The position numbers were made by a program, and so were the translations under genes. DNA of 64,000 bases from assembly GCF_011927905.1 (NCBI RefSeq), contig NZ_JAATJL010000001.1, positions 3,286,001 to 3,350,000 on the forward strand, given 5' to 3'. The stretch is from Arthrobacter pigmenti. GTDB taxonomy: Bacteria > Actinomycetota > Actinomycetes > Actinomycetales > Micrococcaceae. Shown here piece by piece: positions 16,200 to 25,294 of the stretch (positions within the stretch are counted from its first letter, which is position 1; every line of letters starts with the position of its first letter). The notes under the pieces were generated by a model. It was not told the origin of the DNA. It ran no database searches and saw nothing but the letters and a program-made list of their open reading frames with translations.

Positions 16200-17459
16200 T
16201 TAGAGAGTTGTAGTGGGATGCTTCCGGGGATGCGCGAGCGCCTCCAGTTCGGAAAGGGAAATGTCGGCCAGCTCGCTGACCTCGGAGTCGGTAACAGCGC
16301 CACACAGCACACCGCGGTGTACAAACCGGGCGAGTGCGCGAGCGGTAGCAGGCTCATCCAGGATGGTGCTTTCCAATTGGTGCACGTAATTGCGCAGTCG
16401 CTGGGCCGCGGCCGGAAGGCCCTCGCGGTAGAAGGCGTAGGTTGCGATGAACCTGCTCGGCAGCTGCGCCGCGTGCAGATCCCAGCCCTGATAGTAGCCG
16501 CGTTCAAGCGATCGCCGGACCAGCCGGCCGTGCAGTTGCCAGGCAGCAGAAACGTCCGACTGCGACCCGACCGGCAGGATGTTCGTCGAACCATCGGAGA
16601 GCCGGACTCCGGTTCCTGCGACAGCCACCTGCATGACCTGCTTCGCGTAGTCTGCAGCCGGATGTTCCATGGACTGGTATTCGGCGGCGATCTGCAGCGA
16701 GTCGCTGTAGTCATACGTACCGTAATGCAGGGCTGACACCCGGCCTTCACCGCGGTGCAGCAACTGCGCCACCGGCACAGTCCCGTCGGCGCCGAGGATC
16801 AGTTGCGGCGTTTCCATCTGCACTTCGAACCGAAGCCGCCCGGACTCCAGGCCGTGCACAGCTTCAAGCCTTCGGCAGGCAAATACCATTGCTTCGACCT
16901 GCGCCACCGTGGAAACCTTGGGCAGCGTCAACACCAGCCCGTCCGGCAATGCCCCCTCCGCGAGCAGCCCACCCACGAACAGGTCCAACGTCCGCAGTGC
17001 ACGACGCCGGGTTGCCTCCTCGAAGCATTTGAAGCGGATGCCGATGAACGGCGGAGCGATGCCGTCCCGCACCGCACGCGCCACCGCGATTGCCGCGCGG
17101 GAAGCCTCGGCGTCCTCTTCGTCGTCGGGCCGGTTGCCGTACCCGTCCTCGAAGTCGAGGCGCAGGTCCTCGATCGGCTCAGTGGCGAGCTTTGCGCTCA
17201 CTAGCTTGGCGACGTCGTCGGACGCACCCAAGGTCGCGCACAGCGCGGCCATACCCCCGGCGCGCTCGACGGCGGCGGACGCCTCCCTGCCCCACTCGCC
17301 CGGGAGGGAGGGCTGGTAGCGATCAGCCGGCACGTAGACGGTGTGGACCGGCTGCCGGGCGCCGCTGTCGCCGGGATAGTTGCTGGCCAGCAGCGCGTCG
17401 GTGTCCGCGAGCTGCCGGTCAATGGCGGCGTGGTCATCGAAGCCGAGAGCGAATTCCAC
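16200..17459 (-). CDS. DUF6986 protein, HpcH/HpaI aldolase/citrate lyase-like
   Basis: A 419-residue protein with TIM-barrel aldolase/citrate-lyase features: EDLRLDFEDGYG, PFIGIRFKCFEEATRRRALRTLDLF, LVLTLPKVSTVAQVEAMV, RLRFEVQMETPQLIL and SALHYGTYDYSD, in which acidic residues would bind Mg. The GTG start abuts the TGA of malate synthase with zero spacing, so it is coupled to aceB. A role in C2/C4 acid or ureide metabolism is implied by context; the reaction is not established. Confidence 0.8.
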   Translation of the reverse strand: MEFALGFDDHAAIDRQLADTDALLASNYPGDSGARQPVHTVYVPADRYQPSLPGEWGREASAAVERAGGMAALCATLGASDDVAKLVSAKLATEPIEDLRLDFEDGYGNRPDDEEDAEASRAAIAVARAVRDGIAPPFIGIRFKCFEEATRRRALRTLDLFVGGLLAEGALPDGLVLTLPKVSTVAQVEAMVFACRRLEAVHGLESGRLRFEVQMETPQLILGADGTVPVAQLLHRGEGRVSALHYGTYDYSDSLQIAAEYQSMEHPAADYAKQVMQVAVAGTGVRLSDGSTNILPVGSQSDVSAAWQLHGRLVRRSLERGYYQGWDLHAAQLPSRFIATYAFYREGLPAAAQRLRNYVHQLESTILDEPATARALARFVHRGVLCGAVTDSEVSELADISLSELEALAHPRKHPTTTL

Positions 17460-19058
17460 TCAGCTCACCAACTCGTAGGCGGGCAGGGTGAGGAAGTCTG
17501 TGTACTCCTCGGAAACGCAGATGTCGGCGATAAGCCGGCTGGCAGGCTCATAGAACTTCGTGAAGGCCTCATCCCCAACTTCGCCGCGCAGCTTCTCGGT
17601 CTCTTCAGAGAGGATGGTGTTCACCAGCTCGGGGGTCACCGTGTTGCCTGAGTCCGCAAGCACTGTCTTGTTCCGGAGCTGCTGCCACACCTGGGAGCGC
17701 GAGATCTCCGCCGTGGCGGCATCCTCCATGAGGTTGTGGATAGCGACTGCGCCGTTGCCGGACAACCACACCGCAACGTAAGCCACGGCGACGTAGAGGT
17801 TTGCGCGCAGACCGACCTCCGTGACGTCACCTTCGGCGGATTCGATGTCGAGCAGCTGCGCCGCCGTCACATCAACCTCTGGACGCTGCCGGTCGATCTG
17901 GTTGGGCTTCTGGCCAAGGACGGCGTCGAACACCTCCCGGCACACGGGCACCAGGTCGGGGTGGGCGACCCAGGAGCCGTCGAACCCGTCATTGGCCTCG
18001 CGGGTCTTGTCCGCACGAACCTTCTCAATGGCCTGCGCAGTGATTTCCGGTTCGCGGCGGTTCGGAATGAACGCCGCCATGCCGCCCATAGCGAAGGCGC
18101 CGCGACGGTGACAGGTCTTGACCAACAGCTCGGTGTAGGCGCGCATGAACGGCGCCGTCATTGCAACGGACGCGCGGTCCGGCAGAACAAAGGTCTCCCC
18201 GCCGTCGCGGAAGTACTTGATGATGCTGAAGAGGTAGTCCCAGCGTCCGGCGTTCAGGCCCGAGGCATGGTCGCGCAGTTCGTACAGGATCTCGTCCATC
18301 TCGAACGCGGCCGGGATGGTTTCGATGAGCACCGTGGCGCGGATCGATCCCTGCGGAACGCCTACGTAGTCCTGTGCGAAGACGAACACCTCGTTCCACA
18401 GCCGCGCCTCAAGGTGGCTCTCAAGCTTGGGTAGGTAGTAGTAGGGGCCGCTGCCGAGGTTCAGGAGCTGCTTGGCGTTGTGGAAGAAGTGGAGACCAAA
18501 GTCGACCAGCGCGCCGATGGCCGGCTCCCCGTCGATAATGATGTTCTTCTCCGGGAGGTGCCAGCCACGCGGACGGGCGACGACGACGGCGAGCGGCACG
18601 TCCGTACGCAGCGTGTACTCCTTGCCCTCAGGCGAGGTATAGCTCAGCGAGCCCCGCGCCGCCCCATACAGATTCACCTGGGAGTCGACGACGTTGTGCC
18701 AGGTCGGCGAGCTGGCATCCTCAAGGTCCGCAAGCCACACCTTCGCGCCCGAGTTCAACGCGTTGATGGCCATTTTCGCGGGCGAGGCAGGTCCGGTCAT
18801 CTCGACGCGGCGGTCCTGCAGCTGTGGAGGAGCAGACGCAACGGTCCACTCACCGCTGCGCACATCGGCAGTTTCAGGCAGGAAATCCAGGCGGCCGGTT
18901 CCAGCCACTTCTTCGCGCCGCACGCTGCGGGCCGCCAGCCGCTCATCCCTGCTGTCCCTGAATCTCTGGTGCAGTTTCTCAATGAACTGGAGCGCCTCGG
19001 GGGTGAGGATGGTCTCTGCGCCCTCAATCGGCGTCGTACGGATAAGTTCGATGGACAT
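17460..19058 (-). CDS. aceB: Malate synthase A
   Basis: A 532-residue malate synthase of the A type: [23 protein letters not shown] near residue 105, [55 protein letters not shown] (catalytic Arg and Mg-binding Glu), and [14 protein letters not shown] near residue 360. It condenses glyoxylate with acetyl-CoA to malate. No isocitrate lyase gene is in the window; the neighbours suggest that here the glyoxylate comes from ureides. It sits 9 bases after the malic enzyme gene in one operon. Confidence 0.96.
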   Translation of the reverse strand: MSIELIRTTPIEGAETILTPEALQFIEKLHQRFRDSRDERLAARSVRREEVAGTGRLDFLPETADVRSGEWTVASAPPQLQDRRVEMTGPASPAKMAINALNSGAKVWLADLEDASSPTWHNVVDSQVNLYGAARGSLSYTSPEGKEYTLRTDVPLAVVVARPRGWHLPEKNIIIDGEPAIGALVDFGLHFFHNAKQLLNLGSGPYYYLPKLESHLEARLWNEVFVFAQDYVGVPQGSIRATVLIETIPAAFEMDEILYELRDHASGLNAGRWDYLFSIIKYFRDGGETFVLPDRASVAMTAPFMRAYTELLVKTCHRRGAFAMGGMAAFIPNRREPEITAQAIEKVRADKTREANDGFDGSWVAHPDLVPVCREVFDAVLGQKPNQIDRQRPEVDVTAAQLLDIESAEGDVTEVGLRANLYVAVAYVAVWLSGNGAVAIHNLMEDAATAEISRSQVWQQLRNKTVLADSGNTVTPELVNTILSEETEKLRGEVGDEAFTKFYEPASRLIADICVSEEYTDFLTLPAYELVS

Positions 19059-19067
19059 GTCCTGCTC

Positions 19068-20483
19068 CTACTCTGCTGATTCTGAAGCTGAATGTTCTGC
19101 AGCCGGCGCCGCTGCCGCTGCGACGGCTGCGGCGACATCGCCAGCGACATGCGGGTCGAAAACGCTCGGGATGATGAAGCTGGCGTTAAGTTCATCATCG
19201 TCCACCCGAGCGGCGATTGCATCAGCTGCGGCAACCAGCATGTCAGGCGTGATGTCGGAGGCACCGGCGTCGAGCAGTCCACGGAAGAAGCCGGGGAAGG
19301 CGAGGACGTTGTTGATCTGGTTGGGGAAGTCGCTGCGTCCAGTGGCGACGACGGCGGCGTGGCGGGCGGCGATGACCGGGTCGATTTCGGGGTCCGGGTT
19401 GGCCATGGCGAAGACGATCGCGTTCTCCGCCATGGACGCCACCTGCTCTTCGCCGAGGATGTTCGGTCCGCTGACCCCGATGAAGACGTCCGCACCGGCC
19501 AAAGCCTCGTGCAGCGAACCGGCGAAGGCACCCTGGTTGGTGTTTTCGGCGATCCACCGGCGGTGCTCGTCGGTGTGGTTCTGGCCGCTGTGGATTGCGC
19601 CCCTGCGGTCGCACGCGACGATGTTCTTGGCACCCTGCGCCTGCAGCAGCTGGATAATTGCCGAGCCGGCGGCACCGACACCCGAGACGACGATCCGCAC
19701 GTTCTCGATCTGCTTGTTCACTACGCGCAGCGCGTTGTTGAGCGCCGCGAGGGTCACAATAGCGGTGCCGTGCTGGTCGTCATGGAAGACCGGAATGTCG
19801 AGCTCTTCGCGCAGCCTGTTCTCGATCTCGAAGCAGCGCGGAGCTGCGATGTCCTCAAGGTTCACGCCGCCGTAAACCGGCGCGAGGGCCTTGACGATGC
19901 TGATGATCTCCTCGGTGTCCTGGGTGTCCAGGCAGACCGGCCAGGCGTCCACGTTTGCGAACTGCTTGAACAGTGCGGCCTTGCCCTCCATGACCGGCAG
20001 CGCTGCGGCCGGACCGATGTTGCCCAGGCCGAGCACGGCCGAGCCGTCGGTGACCACGGCGATGGTGTTGCGCTTGACCGTGAGGCGGCGGGCGTCGTCG
20101 GGATTCTCCGCAATCGCCAGGCAGACGCGGGCGACGCCGGGAGTGTAGGCGCGGGAGAGGTCGTCACGGTTGCGGAGGGCAACCTTGGGGACGATTTCGA
20201 GCTTGCCGCCGAGGTGCATGAGGAACGTACGGTCGCTCAGGTTCTTGACGCGGACGCCGTCGAGAGCGTTCAGTGCATCCCGTACCTGCTCGCCGTGGGC
20301 GGCGTCGGTGGTGTTGCAGCTTACGTCCACAACGATGCTGTCGTGGTGCGACTCGGTGACGTCAAGCGCGGTAATGGAGGCTCCGGTGGAACCGACTGCG
20401 GCAGCGAGTTCGGCGGTAGCGGTAAAGCTCGACGGCGCCTGGACGCGGAGGGTGATTGAGTAGCCGGGGCTGGGACTCGCCAT
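19068..20483 (-). CDS. NAD(P)-dependent malic enzyme with N-terminal ACT-like domain
   Basis: A 471-residue enzyme. Residues 1-80 form an ACT-like regulatory domain ([35 protein letters not shown]). The catalytic part follows: [50 protein letters not shown] and [11 protein letters not shown], with the NAD site [11 protein letters not shown]. It decarboxylates malate to pyruvate, completing glyoxylate - malate - pyruvate with the downstream aceB. The C-terminus is an Ala-rich tail. IclR-type operator sites lie just upstream. Confidence 0.94.
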   Translation of the reverse strand: MASPSPGYSITLRVQAPSSFTATAELAAAVGSTGASITALDVTESHHDSIVVDVSCNTTDAAHGEQVRDALNALDGVRVKNLSDRTFLMHLGGKLEIVPKVALRNRDDLSRAYTPGVARVCLAIAENPDDARRLTVKRNTIAVVTDGSAVLGLGNIGPAAALPVMEGKAALFKQFANVDAWPVCLDTQDTEEIISIVKALAPVYGGVNLEDIAAPRCFEIENRLREELDIPVFHDDQHGTAIVTLAALNNALRVVNKQIENVRIVVSGVGAAGSAIIQLLQAQGAKNIVACDRRGAIHSGQNHTDEHRRWIAENTNQGAFAGSLHEALAGADVFIGVSGPNILGEEQVASMAENAIVFAMANPDPEIDPVIAARHAAVVATGRSDFPNQINNVLAFPGFFRGLLDAGASDITPDMLVAAADAIAARVDDDELNASFIIPSVFDPHVAGDVAAAVAAAAAPAAEHSASESAE

Positions 20484-20526
20484 TGATGATCCTCACTGAT
20501 TGGGCCTTGCGCGGCCGTTCTGCATC

Positions 20527-20601
20527 TTCCGTATTATGGATATTATTATCTGTCAGATGGAATTACAAGCTTGGTTCGCCGATAGTTTCCGTCTGATGGA
20601 A
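20527..20601. promoter_or_regulatory. Three IclR-type operator sites between malic enzyme and iclR
   Basis: Site 1 TTCCGT-ATT-ATGGAT (20527-20541), site 2 with a perfect right half ATGGAA and a degenerate left half (20548-20562), and site 3 TTCCGT-CTG-ATGGAA (20587-20601). Sites 1 and 2 are offset by exactly 21 bases. The same motif recurs upstream of aceE at 48574. The divergent IclR regulator is the natural candidate to bind them. Confidence 0.65.
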
Positions 20602-20675
20602 TTGCGGTATCGTTGAGAGACCGCTACGGCTGCACTGGCACCGCGCGGAACACTTACGACGTAAAGGGGATCCAG

Positions 20676-21437
20676 ATGGCCGAGAAAGTAGCAGCGGGCG
20701 GTGTCCAGTCCGTTGAGCGCGTGTTCGAGCTGTTGGAACTCATCACCGACGCCGGCGGAGAAGTGACGCTCAGCGAACTCTCCTCCTCCACGGATCTCCC
20801 GCTGCCTACCATCCACCGGCTGCTGCGGACACTTGTCATGAAGGGCTATGCCCGGCAGCTGCCCAACCGTCGTTATGCCCTGGGGCCGCGCTTGATTCGC
20901 CTGGGTGAAGGCGCCAACAAGCAGCTCGGCGCACTGGCACGCCCGCAGCTCAAGATGCTGGTGGACCGGCTGGGCGAGACCTCCAACATGGCGGTGCTGG
21001 ACTCGGACATGGTGGTGTACATCGCGCAGGTGCCCTCGCCGCACTCAATGCGGATGTTCACGGAGGTGGGCCGTCGCGCACACACCCATGACACCGGCGT
21101 CGGGAAGGCCATCCTTGCGCAACTGGATAACGACGCCGTGCGCACCATAGTGACCCGGGCCGGCATGCCGACTCCCACGGACAAGAGCATCAGCTCAGTC
21201 GATCAACTGCTCGAGGAGCTGGAGCACATCCGCGTGCGCGGCTACTCAATCGACGAGCAGGAACAGGAACTGGGCGTGCGCTGCTTTGCCATGGCTGTTC
21301 CTAACGCGCCAACTCCCACCGCTATCTCGGTCTCCGGGCCGGTATCCCGCGTGGATGAGGGATTCGCGAACAAGGCCGTGCCATTGCTGCGTTCCGCGGC
21401 ACAGGCGATCTCGGATGACCTGAACCTGGCGAGCTAG
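20676..21437 (+). CDS. IclR-family transcriptional regulator (glyoxylate/ureide type)
   Basis: A 253-residue IclR protein: wHTH GGVQSVERVFELLELI...LSELSSSTDLPLPTIHRLLRTLVMKGY, then the effector domain with HDTGVGKAILA and a C-terminal GYSIDEQEQELGVRCFAMAVP segment typical of AllR/IclR regulators. Start at 20676 fixed by AAAGGGG; a longer frame upstream runs into operator DNA. It is divergent from the malic enzyme operon and probably controls it, with glyoxylate or a related acid as effector (inference). Confidence 0.92.
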   Translation: MAEKVAAGGVQSVERVFELLELITDAGGEVTLSELSSSTDLPLPTIHRLLRTLVMKGYARQLPNRRYALGPRLIRLGEGANKQLGALARPQLKMLVDRLGETSNMAVLDSDMVVYIAQVPSPHSMRMFTEVGRRAHTHDTGVGKAILAQLDNDAVRTIVTRAGMPTPTDKSISSVDQLLEELEHIRVRGYSIDEQEQELGVRCFAMAVPNAPTPTAISVSGPVSRVDEGFANKAVPLLRSAAQAISDDLNLAS

Positions 21438-22039
21438 CCTTCCTTGCCTGGCGCTGTCCTTTCTAGGAAACGCCCGGTGAGGACAAACCGGCGCAGGTCC
21501 AAGATGGTGACAGCCAGAAGGACCGCTCCGAGCACAGTGAACATCCAAAACCAGAGCGGTTCCAGGGACAGCTGCCAGCCAGCGATGAACGGAATGAGGT
21601 AACTGGCGAAAATGAGCTGCTCGGCGAGCTTCTTGCGCAGTTGAACGGCCGCTGCGCGAGCAACCTGGGGCTGTTCAGGATGTAACTGGATCCTGCCAAA
21701 GATCTGGCGCCGCACGGCCCTGCGCTGGGGGCGGTCCAGGAGCGAAAGCACGTCCGGATCGTAGGGGATAACTGCGGTGCGAACGCGCTTGATGAGGTAG
21801 ATCCAGGACACTCCCATCACGGCCACTGCGGCAAAGAGAAAAGCGGGTTGAAGTGAATCGACCGTGCGCGGACCAGGTACAAGCATCGACGTGAACAAGA
21901 TGCTCAGAGGGAGTAGGACAGCTACGCTGAGGGGCCACCAGATCAGGTAGTAGTTTCGCAGTACCCGACCCAAGCCCAGGTCCTTCACCTCGGCGCTGTA
22001 ATACTCAACAGCGGGCCACCGGTTCCATGGATCCGCCAT
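21434..22039 (-). CDS. Paralogous membrane protein B (unknown function)
   Basis: A 201-residue membrane protein with four hydrophobic segments in two pairs. It shares the block YYSAEVKDLGLGRVLRNYYLI and the C-terminal RRF(V/I)L(T/A)GRFLERT with the gene immediately upstream, so the two are tandem duplicates. A basic segment between the pairs (DRPQRRAVRRQIFGR) would be cytoplasmic. ATG at 22039 starts 10 bases after the upstream stop. Its stop overlaps the convergent iclR stop. No family function is recognised. Confidence 0.75.
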   Translation of the reverse strand: MADPWNRWPAVEYYSAEVKDLGLGRVLRNYYLIWWPLSVAVLLPLSILFTSMLVPGPRTVDSLQPAFLFAAVAVMGVSWIYLIKRVRTAVIPYDPDVLSLLDRPQRRAVRRQIFGRIQLHPEQPQVARAAAVQLRKKLAEQLIFASYLIPFIAGWQLSLEPLWFWMFTVLGAVLLAVTILDLRRFVLTGRFLERTAPGKEG

Positions 22040-22049
22040 GGCACTGTTC

Positions 22050-22691
22050 TCAGTTCTCAAGCGCCACCTCCGCCGTCCCGTCGGCTGTCCGCTCAAGGAA
22101 ACGACCGGCCAGGATGAAGCGGCGCAGTTGGAACAGTGCGCTGATGATCATGCTCAAACCCGCCGCACCAATGAGCCAGACCCAAAACGAATCAGTTATC
22201 AGCTGCGGCGAAAGAATGAGCGGAATCAAGTACGGCACGATCACCAGCTGGTCGGCGGACTTCTTGCGCAGTTGAACCGCCCCCGCCCGTGTAACGGCAA
22301 GGTGTCCGGGCACAAGCGGCTCCCTCCCCAGGACCTGGCTGACCAGGCTCTTCCGCTGTGGGTTCTCGAACAGCGCGAGCACATCCGGCTCGTAGGGCAC
22401 AACGGCAGTGTTGATGCGCTTCGCCCGGTAGACAAAGGCCGCAATCATCAAGCCCAGTCCCGCTGCAAAGAAGCCGAGCTGGAGATGGATCCGATCGACC
22501 GGTCCGGGCGAGAGTAGAAAGCCGATCCCAAAGCCGAGCGGCAACAGAACTGCGAGGCCGATTGGCAGGAGGATCAGGTAGTAGTTCCGCAGCGCCCGCC
22601 CCAGCCCGAGGTCCTTGACCTCAGCACTGTAGTGGGCCGCCATCTGCCACCGGTTGAGCGGATCGACCACGGCTTCGTCGTTGTTCCCCAT
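22050..22691 (-). CDS. Paralogous membrane protein A (unknown function)
   Basis: A 213-residue protein with the same layout as its downstream neighbour: soluble N-terminus (DPLNRWQMAAHYSAEVKDLGLGRALRNYY), two membrane segments, the conserved VVPYEPDVLALFENPQRKS loop, QLRKKSADQL, two further membrane segments and GRFLERTADG at the end. The VPYEPDV/IPYDPDV motif and QLRKK are the most conserved points between the two copies, suggesting functional sites. Function unknown. Confidence 0.75.
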   Translation of the reverse strand: MGNNDEAVVDPLNRWQMAAHYSAEVKDLGLGRALRNYYLILLPIGLAVLLPLGFGIGFLLSPGPVDRIHLQLGFFAAGLGLMIAAFVYRAKRINTAVVPYEPDVLALFENPQRKSLVSQVLGREPLVPGHLAVTRAGAVQLRKKSADQLVIVPYLIPLILSPQLITDSFWVWLIGAAGLSMIISALFQLRRFILAGRFLERTADGTAEVALEN

Positions 22692-22771
22692 GCTTCGCTA
22701 CCCCCACCTAGCTGACTGGTCCACTTCCATGGTAGCGCGACCTGTAGCACGAAAAGTGATCGAATGTGATT

Positions 22772-22802
22772 ATAAAAGTCATTTATCGATCGGGTCTTGA
22801 CA
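22772..22802 (+). promoter_or_regulatory. Candidate ROK operator and -35 element before the GH109 gene
   Basis: ATAAA-AGTCA-TTTAT at 22772-22786 is an AT-rich inverted repeat, followed by TTGACA at 22797-22802; no good -10 is evident. A similar ATAAAT-AGTCA motif lies beside a TTGACT upstream of the GH20 gene (27234). The shared motif suggests co-regulation by the ROK repressor encoded between them. Confidence 0.45.
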
Positions 22803-22895
22803 TTTTTTGCCTAGTCAGGTGGGGTTGTGATGTACCTAACAGCGCGAAGGGGCGTCGTTTCCTCAAGCGCTCAAGCTTCTTGAAGGGAAATTAAC

Positions 22896-24281
22896 ATGGT
22901 TGAACTACCCGACGCTTCTCGACGAATGGTGCTTGGGGGAGCACTCGCGGGTGGTGTCATCGCCGCTACCGCACAGTCCGCTCTTGCGAAGGGGCCCGGA
23001 AAGCGGCCTAAGACGCAAAAATCAATGACCAATGTGCCGTTCGAGGTGCATGAGACGGTTCGGATCGGGCTGATCGGCCTGGGTAACCGCGGTGGAGGCA
23101 TGCTTCTCGGCTGGGGAGATGTTCCCGGTGCGGTGGTGACCGCCGTGTGCGACATCCGAGCTGACCGCGCCAAGCGCTCAGCCGACCGGCTCGTTGCAGA
23201 CGGAAAACCGCGCCCATTGGAGTTCGGTGGTTCGGCTGACTCCTACAAGGAACTGCTGAAGCGCGATGACATTGACCTTGTCTACATTGCCACGCCGTGG
23301 GAGTTCCACTACGAGCAGGGCAAAGCTGCCCTCGAATCCGGCAAGCACGTTTCGGTTGAACTTCCCATCGCCACCGAACTGGATGAACTGTGGGACCTGG
23401 TTGATACCTCGGAGCGCACCGGCAAGCACCTGATGCTGGCGGAGAACTGCAGCTACGGCCGCAACGAACTGGCGATGCTGAAGATGGCGCACGAGGGCAT
23501 GTTCGGTGAGATCACCAACGGCCATGGCGGGTACCTGCATGACCTCCGCTCGCTCCTGTTTTCGGATTCTTACTACACCGATGCCTGGCGTCGTAAGTGG
23601 CACACCCGCAGCACGGCAAGCTTTTACCCTATGCACGGACTGGCGCCTATCGCGGCGGCGATGGACATCAACCGTGGCGACCGGTTCACCACCTTGCAGG
23701 CAACAGCCACCGCGCCGAAGGGCCTGGCTGATTACCGTGCCCGGTACGTGCCCAAGGACCACCCGTCGTGGCAGGAGGAATACATCAACGGCGATCTGGT
23801 CACCTGCCTCATCAACACCGACCGTGGACGTGTTATTCGTGCCGAGCACGACGTAAGCTCTCCCCGCCCGTACTCGCGGATCAACTCCATTGCGGGCAGC
23901 CGCGGCATCTTCGAGGACTACAACGCCCGCGTTTACCTTGAACCGGACCACAGCGGACACGCCTGGGCCAACTGGGCTCCGTACCGCGACGAGTTCGACC
24001 ACTGGATCTGGAAGAAGGTGGGCGAGGACGCCGCCAATGCAGGACACGGCGGCATTGACTACTTGCTGCAGTGGCGTACCGTACAGACGATGCGTGCCGG
24101 CCTGGTCCCCGATATCGACGTATACGACTCCGCGGCATGGTGCTCCCCCGTGCCGCTGAGCGTCATGTCGCTCGCAGATGGCGGCAAGCCCGTCGAAGTT
24201 CCCGACTTCACACGCGGTGAATGGGCGAAGCTTCGGCTTGGCCTCGATTCCCGCGAATCCGACATGCCGCCCGTGGCCTAA
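22896..24281 (+). CDS. Tat-exported Gfo/Idh/MocA-family glycosidase (GH109-like)
   Basis: A 461-residue protein with a twin-arginine signal (ASRRMVLGGALAGGVIAATA), then a Rossmann NAD site (RIGLIGLGNRGGGML near residue 57), EFHYEQGKAALESGKHVSVE and a long Gfo/Idh C-domain with YPMHGLAPIAAAMDINRGDRFTTL. This combination matches GH109 alpha-N-acetylgalactosaminidases, which use tightly bound NAD to hydrolyse GalNAc linkages. Tat export fits folding with NAD before secretion. It is followed 23 bases later by an NPCBM protein and lies near a ROK regulator and GH20 enzyme, all pointing to amino-sugar glycans. Confidence 0.85.
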   Translation: MVELPDASRRMVLGGALAGGVIAATAQSALAKGPGKRPKTQKSMTNVPFEVHETVRIGLIGLGNRGGGMLLGWGDVPGAVVTAVCDIRADRAKRSADRLVADGKPRPLEFGGSADSYKELLKRDDIDLVYIATPWEFHYEQGKAALESGKHVSVELPIATELDELWDLVDTSERTGKHLMLAENCSYGRNELAMLKMAHEGMFGEITNGHGGYLHDLRSLLFSDSYYTDAWRRKWHTRSTASFYPMHGLAPIAAAMDINRGDRFTTLQATATAPKGLADYRARYVPKDHPSWQEEYINGDLVTCLINTDRGRVIRAEHDVSSPRPYSRINSIAGSRGIFEDYNARVYLEPDHSGHAWANWAPYRDEFDHWIWKKVGEDAANAGHGGIDYLLQWRTVQTMRAGLVPDIDVYDSAAWCSPVPLSVMSLADGGKPVEVPDFTRGEWAKLRLGLDSRESDMPPVA

Positions 24282-24304
24282 CCCGGAAAGGACAACAGAT
24301 CTCA

Positions 24305-25171
24305 ATGAAGAACATCACTCGCACCCTTCTGGCGGTTCTCTTCGCCTTCACACTCGCGCTCGTTCCTTTCACGGCGAACGCCCAGACCGACGCACAGGCA
24401 GAGGCCGCCAGCGTCGAACTCACCATCTCCGAGGTGAACCTGGACGGTCCGTCCATCGAAGATGTCACCGTGACGGTCACCAACGGAACCGGCGAACCGG
24501 TCAAGAAGGGTGAAGTCACCTTCTCCGGACCGATCAACTGGACTGTCTATCCCGACACCCAGAAGGTCAAGGCCATCCGTCCCGGGGCTTCCGCTGAAGT
24601 CACCTTCCAGATCCGTGTCCCGGAGCAGCGGGACGATTTCCTTGAGCGCATCTTCACGGCAACCGTCACGTATGAGGGTGGCGACGGCACCGGAACAGCG
24701 AGCGTTGAACGCAAGCAGCAATCCGGAACGCCGCCTACGGTCCCGACCGGCACCGTCTTTGCCAGCGACTTCGACTGGCAGGAAGCGACCAACGGCTACG
24801 GATCCATCGGGCGCGACCTTTCGAACAGCGGGGGTCCCATTAAACTGAATGGACAGACCTTCGAAAAGGGTCTGGGCGTACATGCTGCGAGCGACATCCG
24901 TTACTACACGGGCGGCAAGTGCACCTCATTCACTGCCAAAGTGGGCGTGGACGATTACCAGGCCACGCTTGGGTCCATCAGCTTCTCCGTCCTCGCCGAT
25001 GGCGAGGAACTCGTCAAGACTCCGGTGATGGGGGCGACTACCGAGACGGCAACGATCGACGTCGACATCTCCGGGGCCACCTACGTGACCCTTTCTGTCG
25101 ACGACGGCGGCGACGGCATCAACTACGACCACGGCGACTGGGCTGACGCGAAGTTCACCTGCGCCGGCTAA
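24305..25171 (+). CDS. Secreted NPCBM-domain protein with NEW3-like domain
   Basis: A 288-residue exported protein. Residues 1-27 are a Sec signal peptide (LLAVLFAFTLALVPFTANA). A beta-rich NEW3-like domain follows (LTISEVNLDGPSIEDVTVTVTNGTGEPVKKG; TVYPDTQKVKAIRPGASAEVTFQIRVPE), then a C-terminal NPCBM carbohydrate-binding module (ASDFDWQEATNGYGSIGRDLSN; LNGQTFEKGLGVHAASDIRYY; VDDGGDG). There is no catalytic domain, so it is a stand-alone glycan-binding partner, probably for the GH109 enzyme upstream in the same operon. A strong hairpin follows the stop. Confidence 0.85.
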   Translation: MKNITRTLLAVLFAFTLALVPFTANAQTDAQAEAASVELTISEVNLDGPSIEDVTVTVTNGTGEPVKKGEVTFSGPINWTVYPDTQKVKAIRPGASAEVTFQIRVPEQRDDFLERIFTATVTYEGGDGTGTASVERKQQSGTPPTVPTGTVFASDFDWQEATNGYGSIGRDLSNSGGPIKLNGQTFEKGLGVHAASDIRYYTGGKCTSFTAKVGVDDYQATLGSISFSVLADGEELVKTPVMGATTETATIDVDISGATYVTLSVDDGGDGINYDHGDWADAKFTCAG

Positions 25172-25185
25172 GTTCCACCGTGCCA

Positions 25186-25226
25186 ACTGTGCCCCCTGCG
25201 GAGCCTCGCTCTGCAGGGGGCACAGT
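25186..25226 (+). terminator. Strong hairpin terminator after the NPCBM gene
   Basis: An 18-bp stem (25186-25203 with 25209-25226, one G-T pair) encloses a 5-base loop. The core is GCCCCCTGC paired with GCAGGGGGC. No T-run follows, as is common in high-GC actinobacteria. Confidence 0.8.
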
Positions 25227-25294
25227 CGCGTCCAGGTGAAACCGTCATTGATTGTCGTGGCGCCCGTGTCAGGGCCACCCAGTAGAGTGCCCAC

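Noticed and set aside
19092-20459. A 455-codon open frame antisense to malic enzyme
   Set aside because: Malic enzyme motifs on the minus strand are complete; the antisense frame has no recognisable domains or ribosome site.
23178-24305. A long open frame (375 codons) antisense to the GH109 gene
   Set aside because: It is a shadow of the high-GC codon pattern; the plus-strand protein has clear motifs and a Tat signal.
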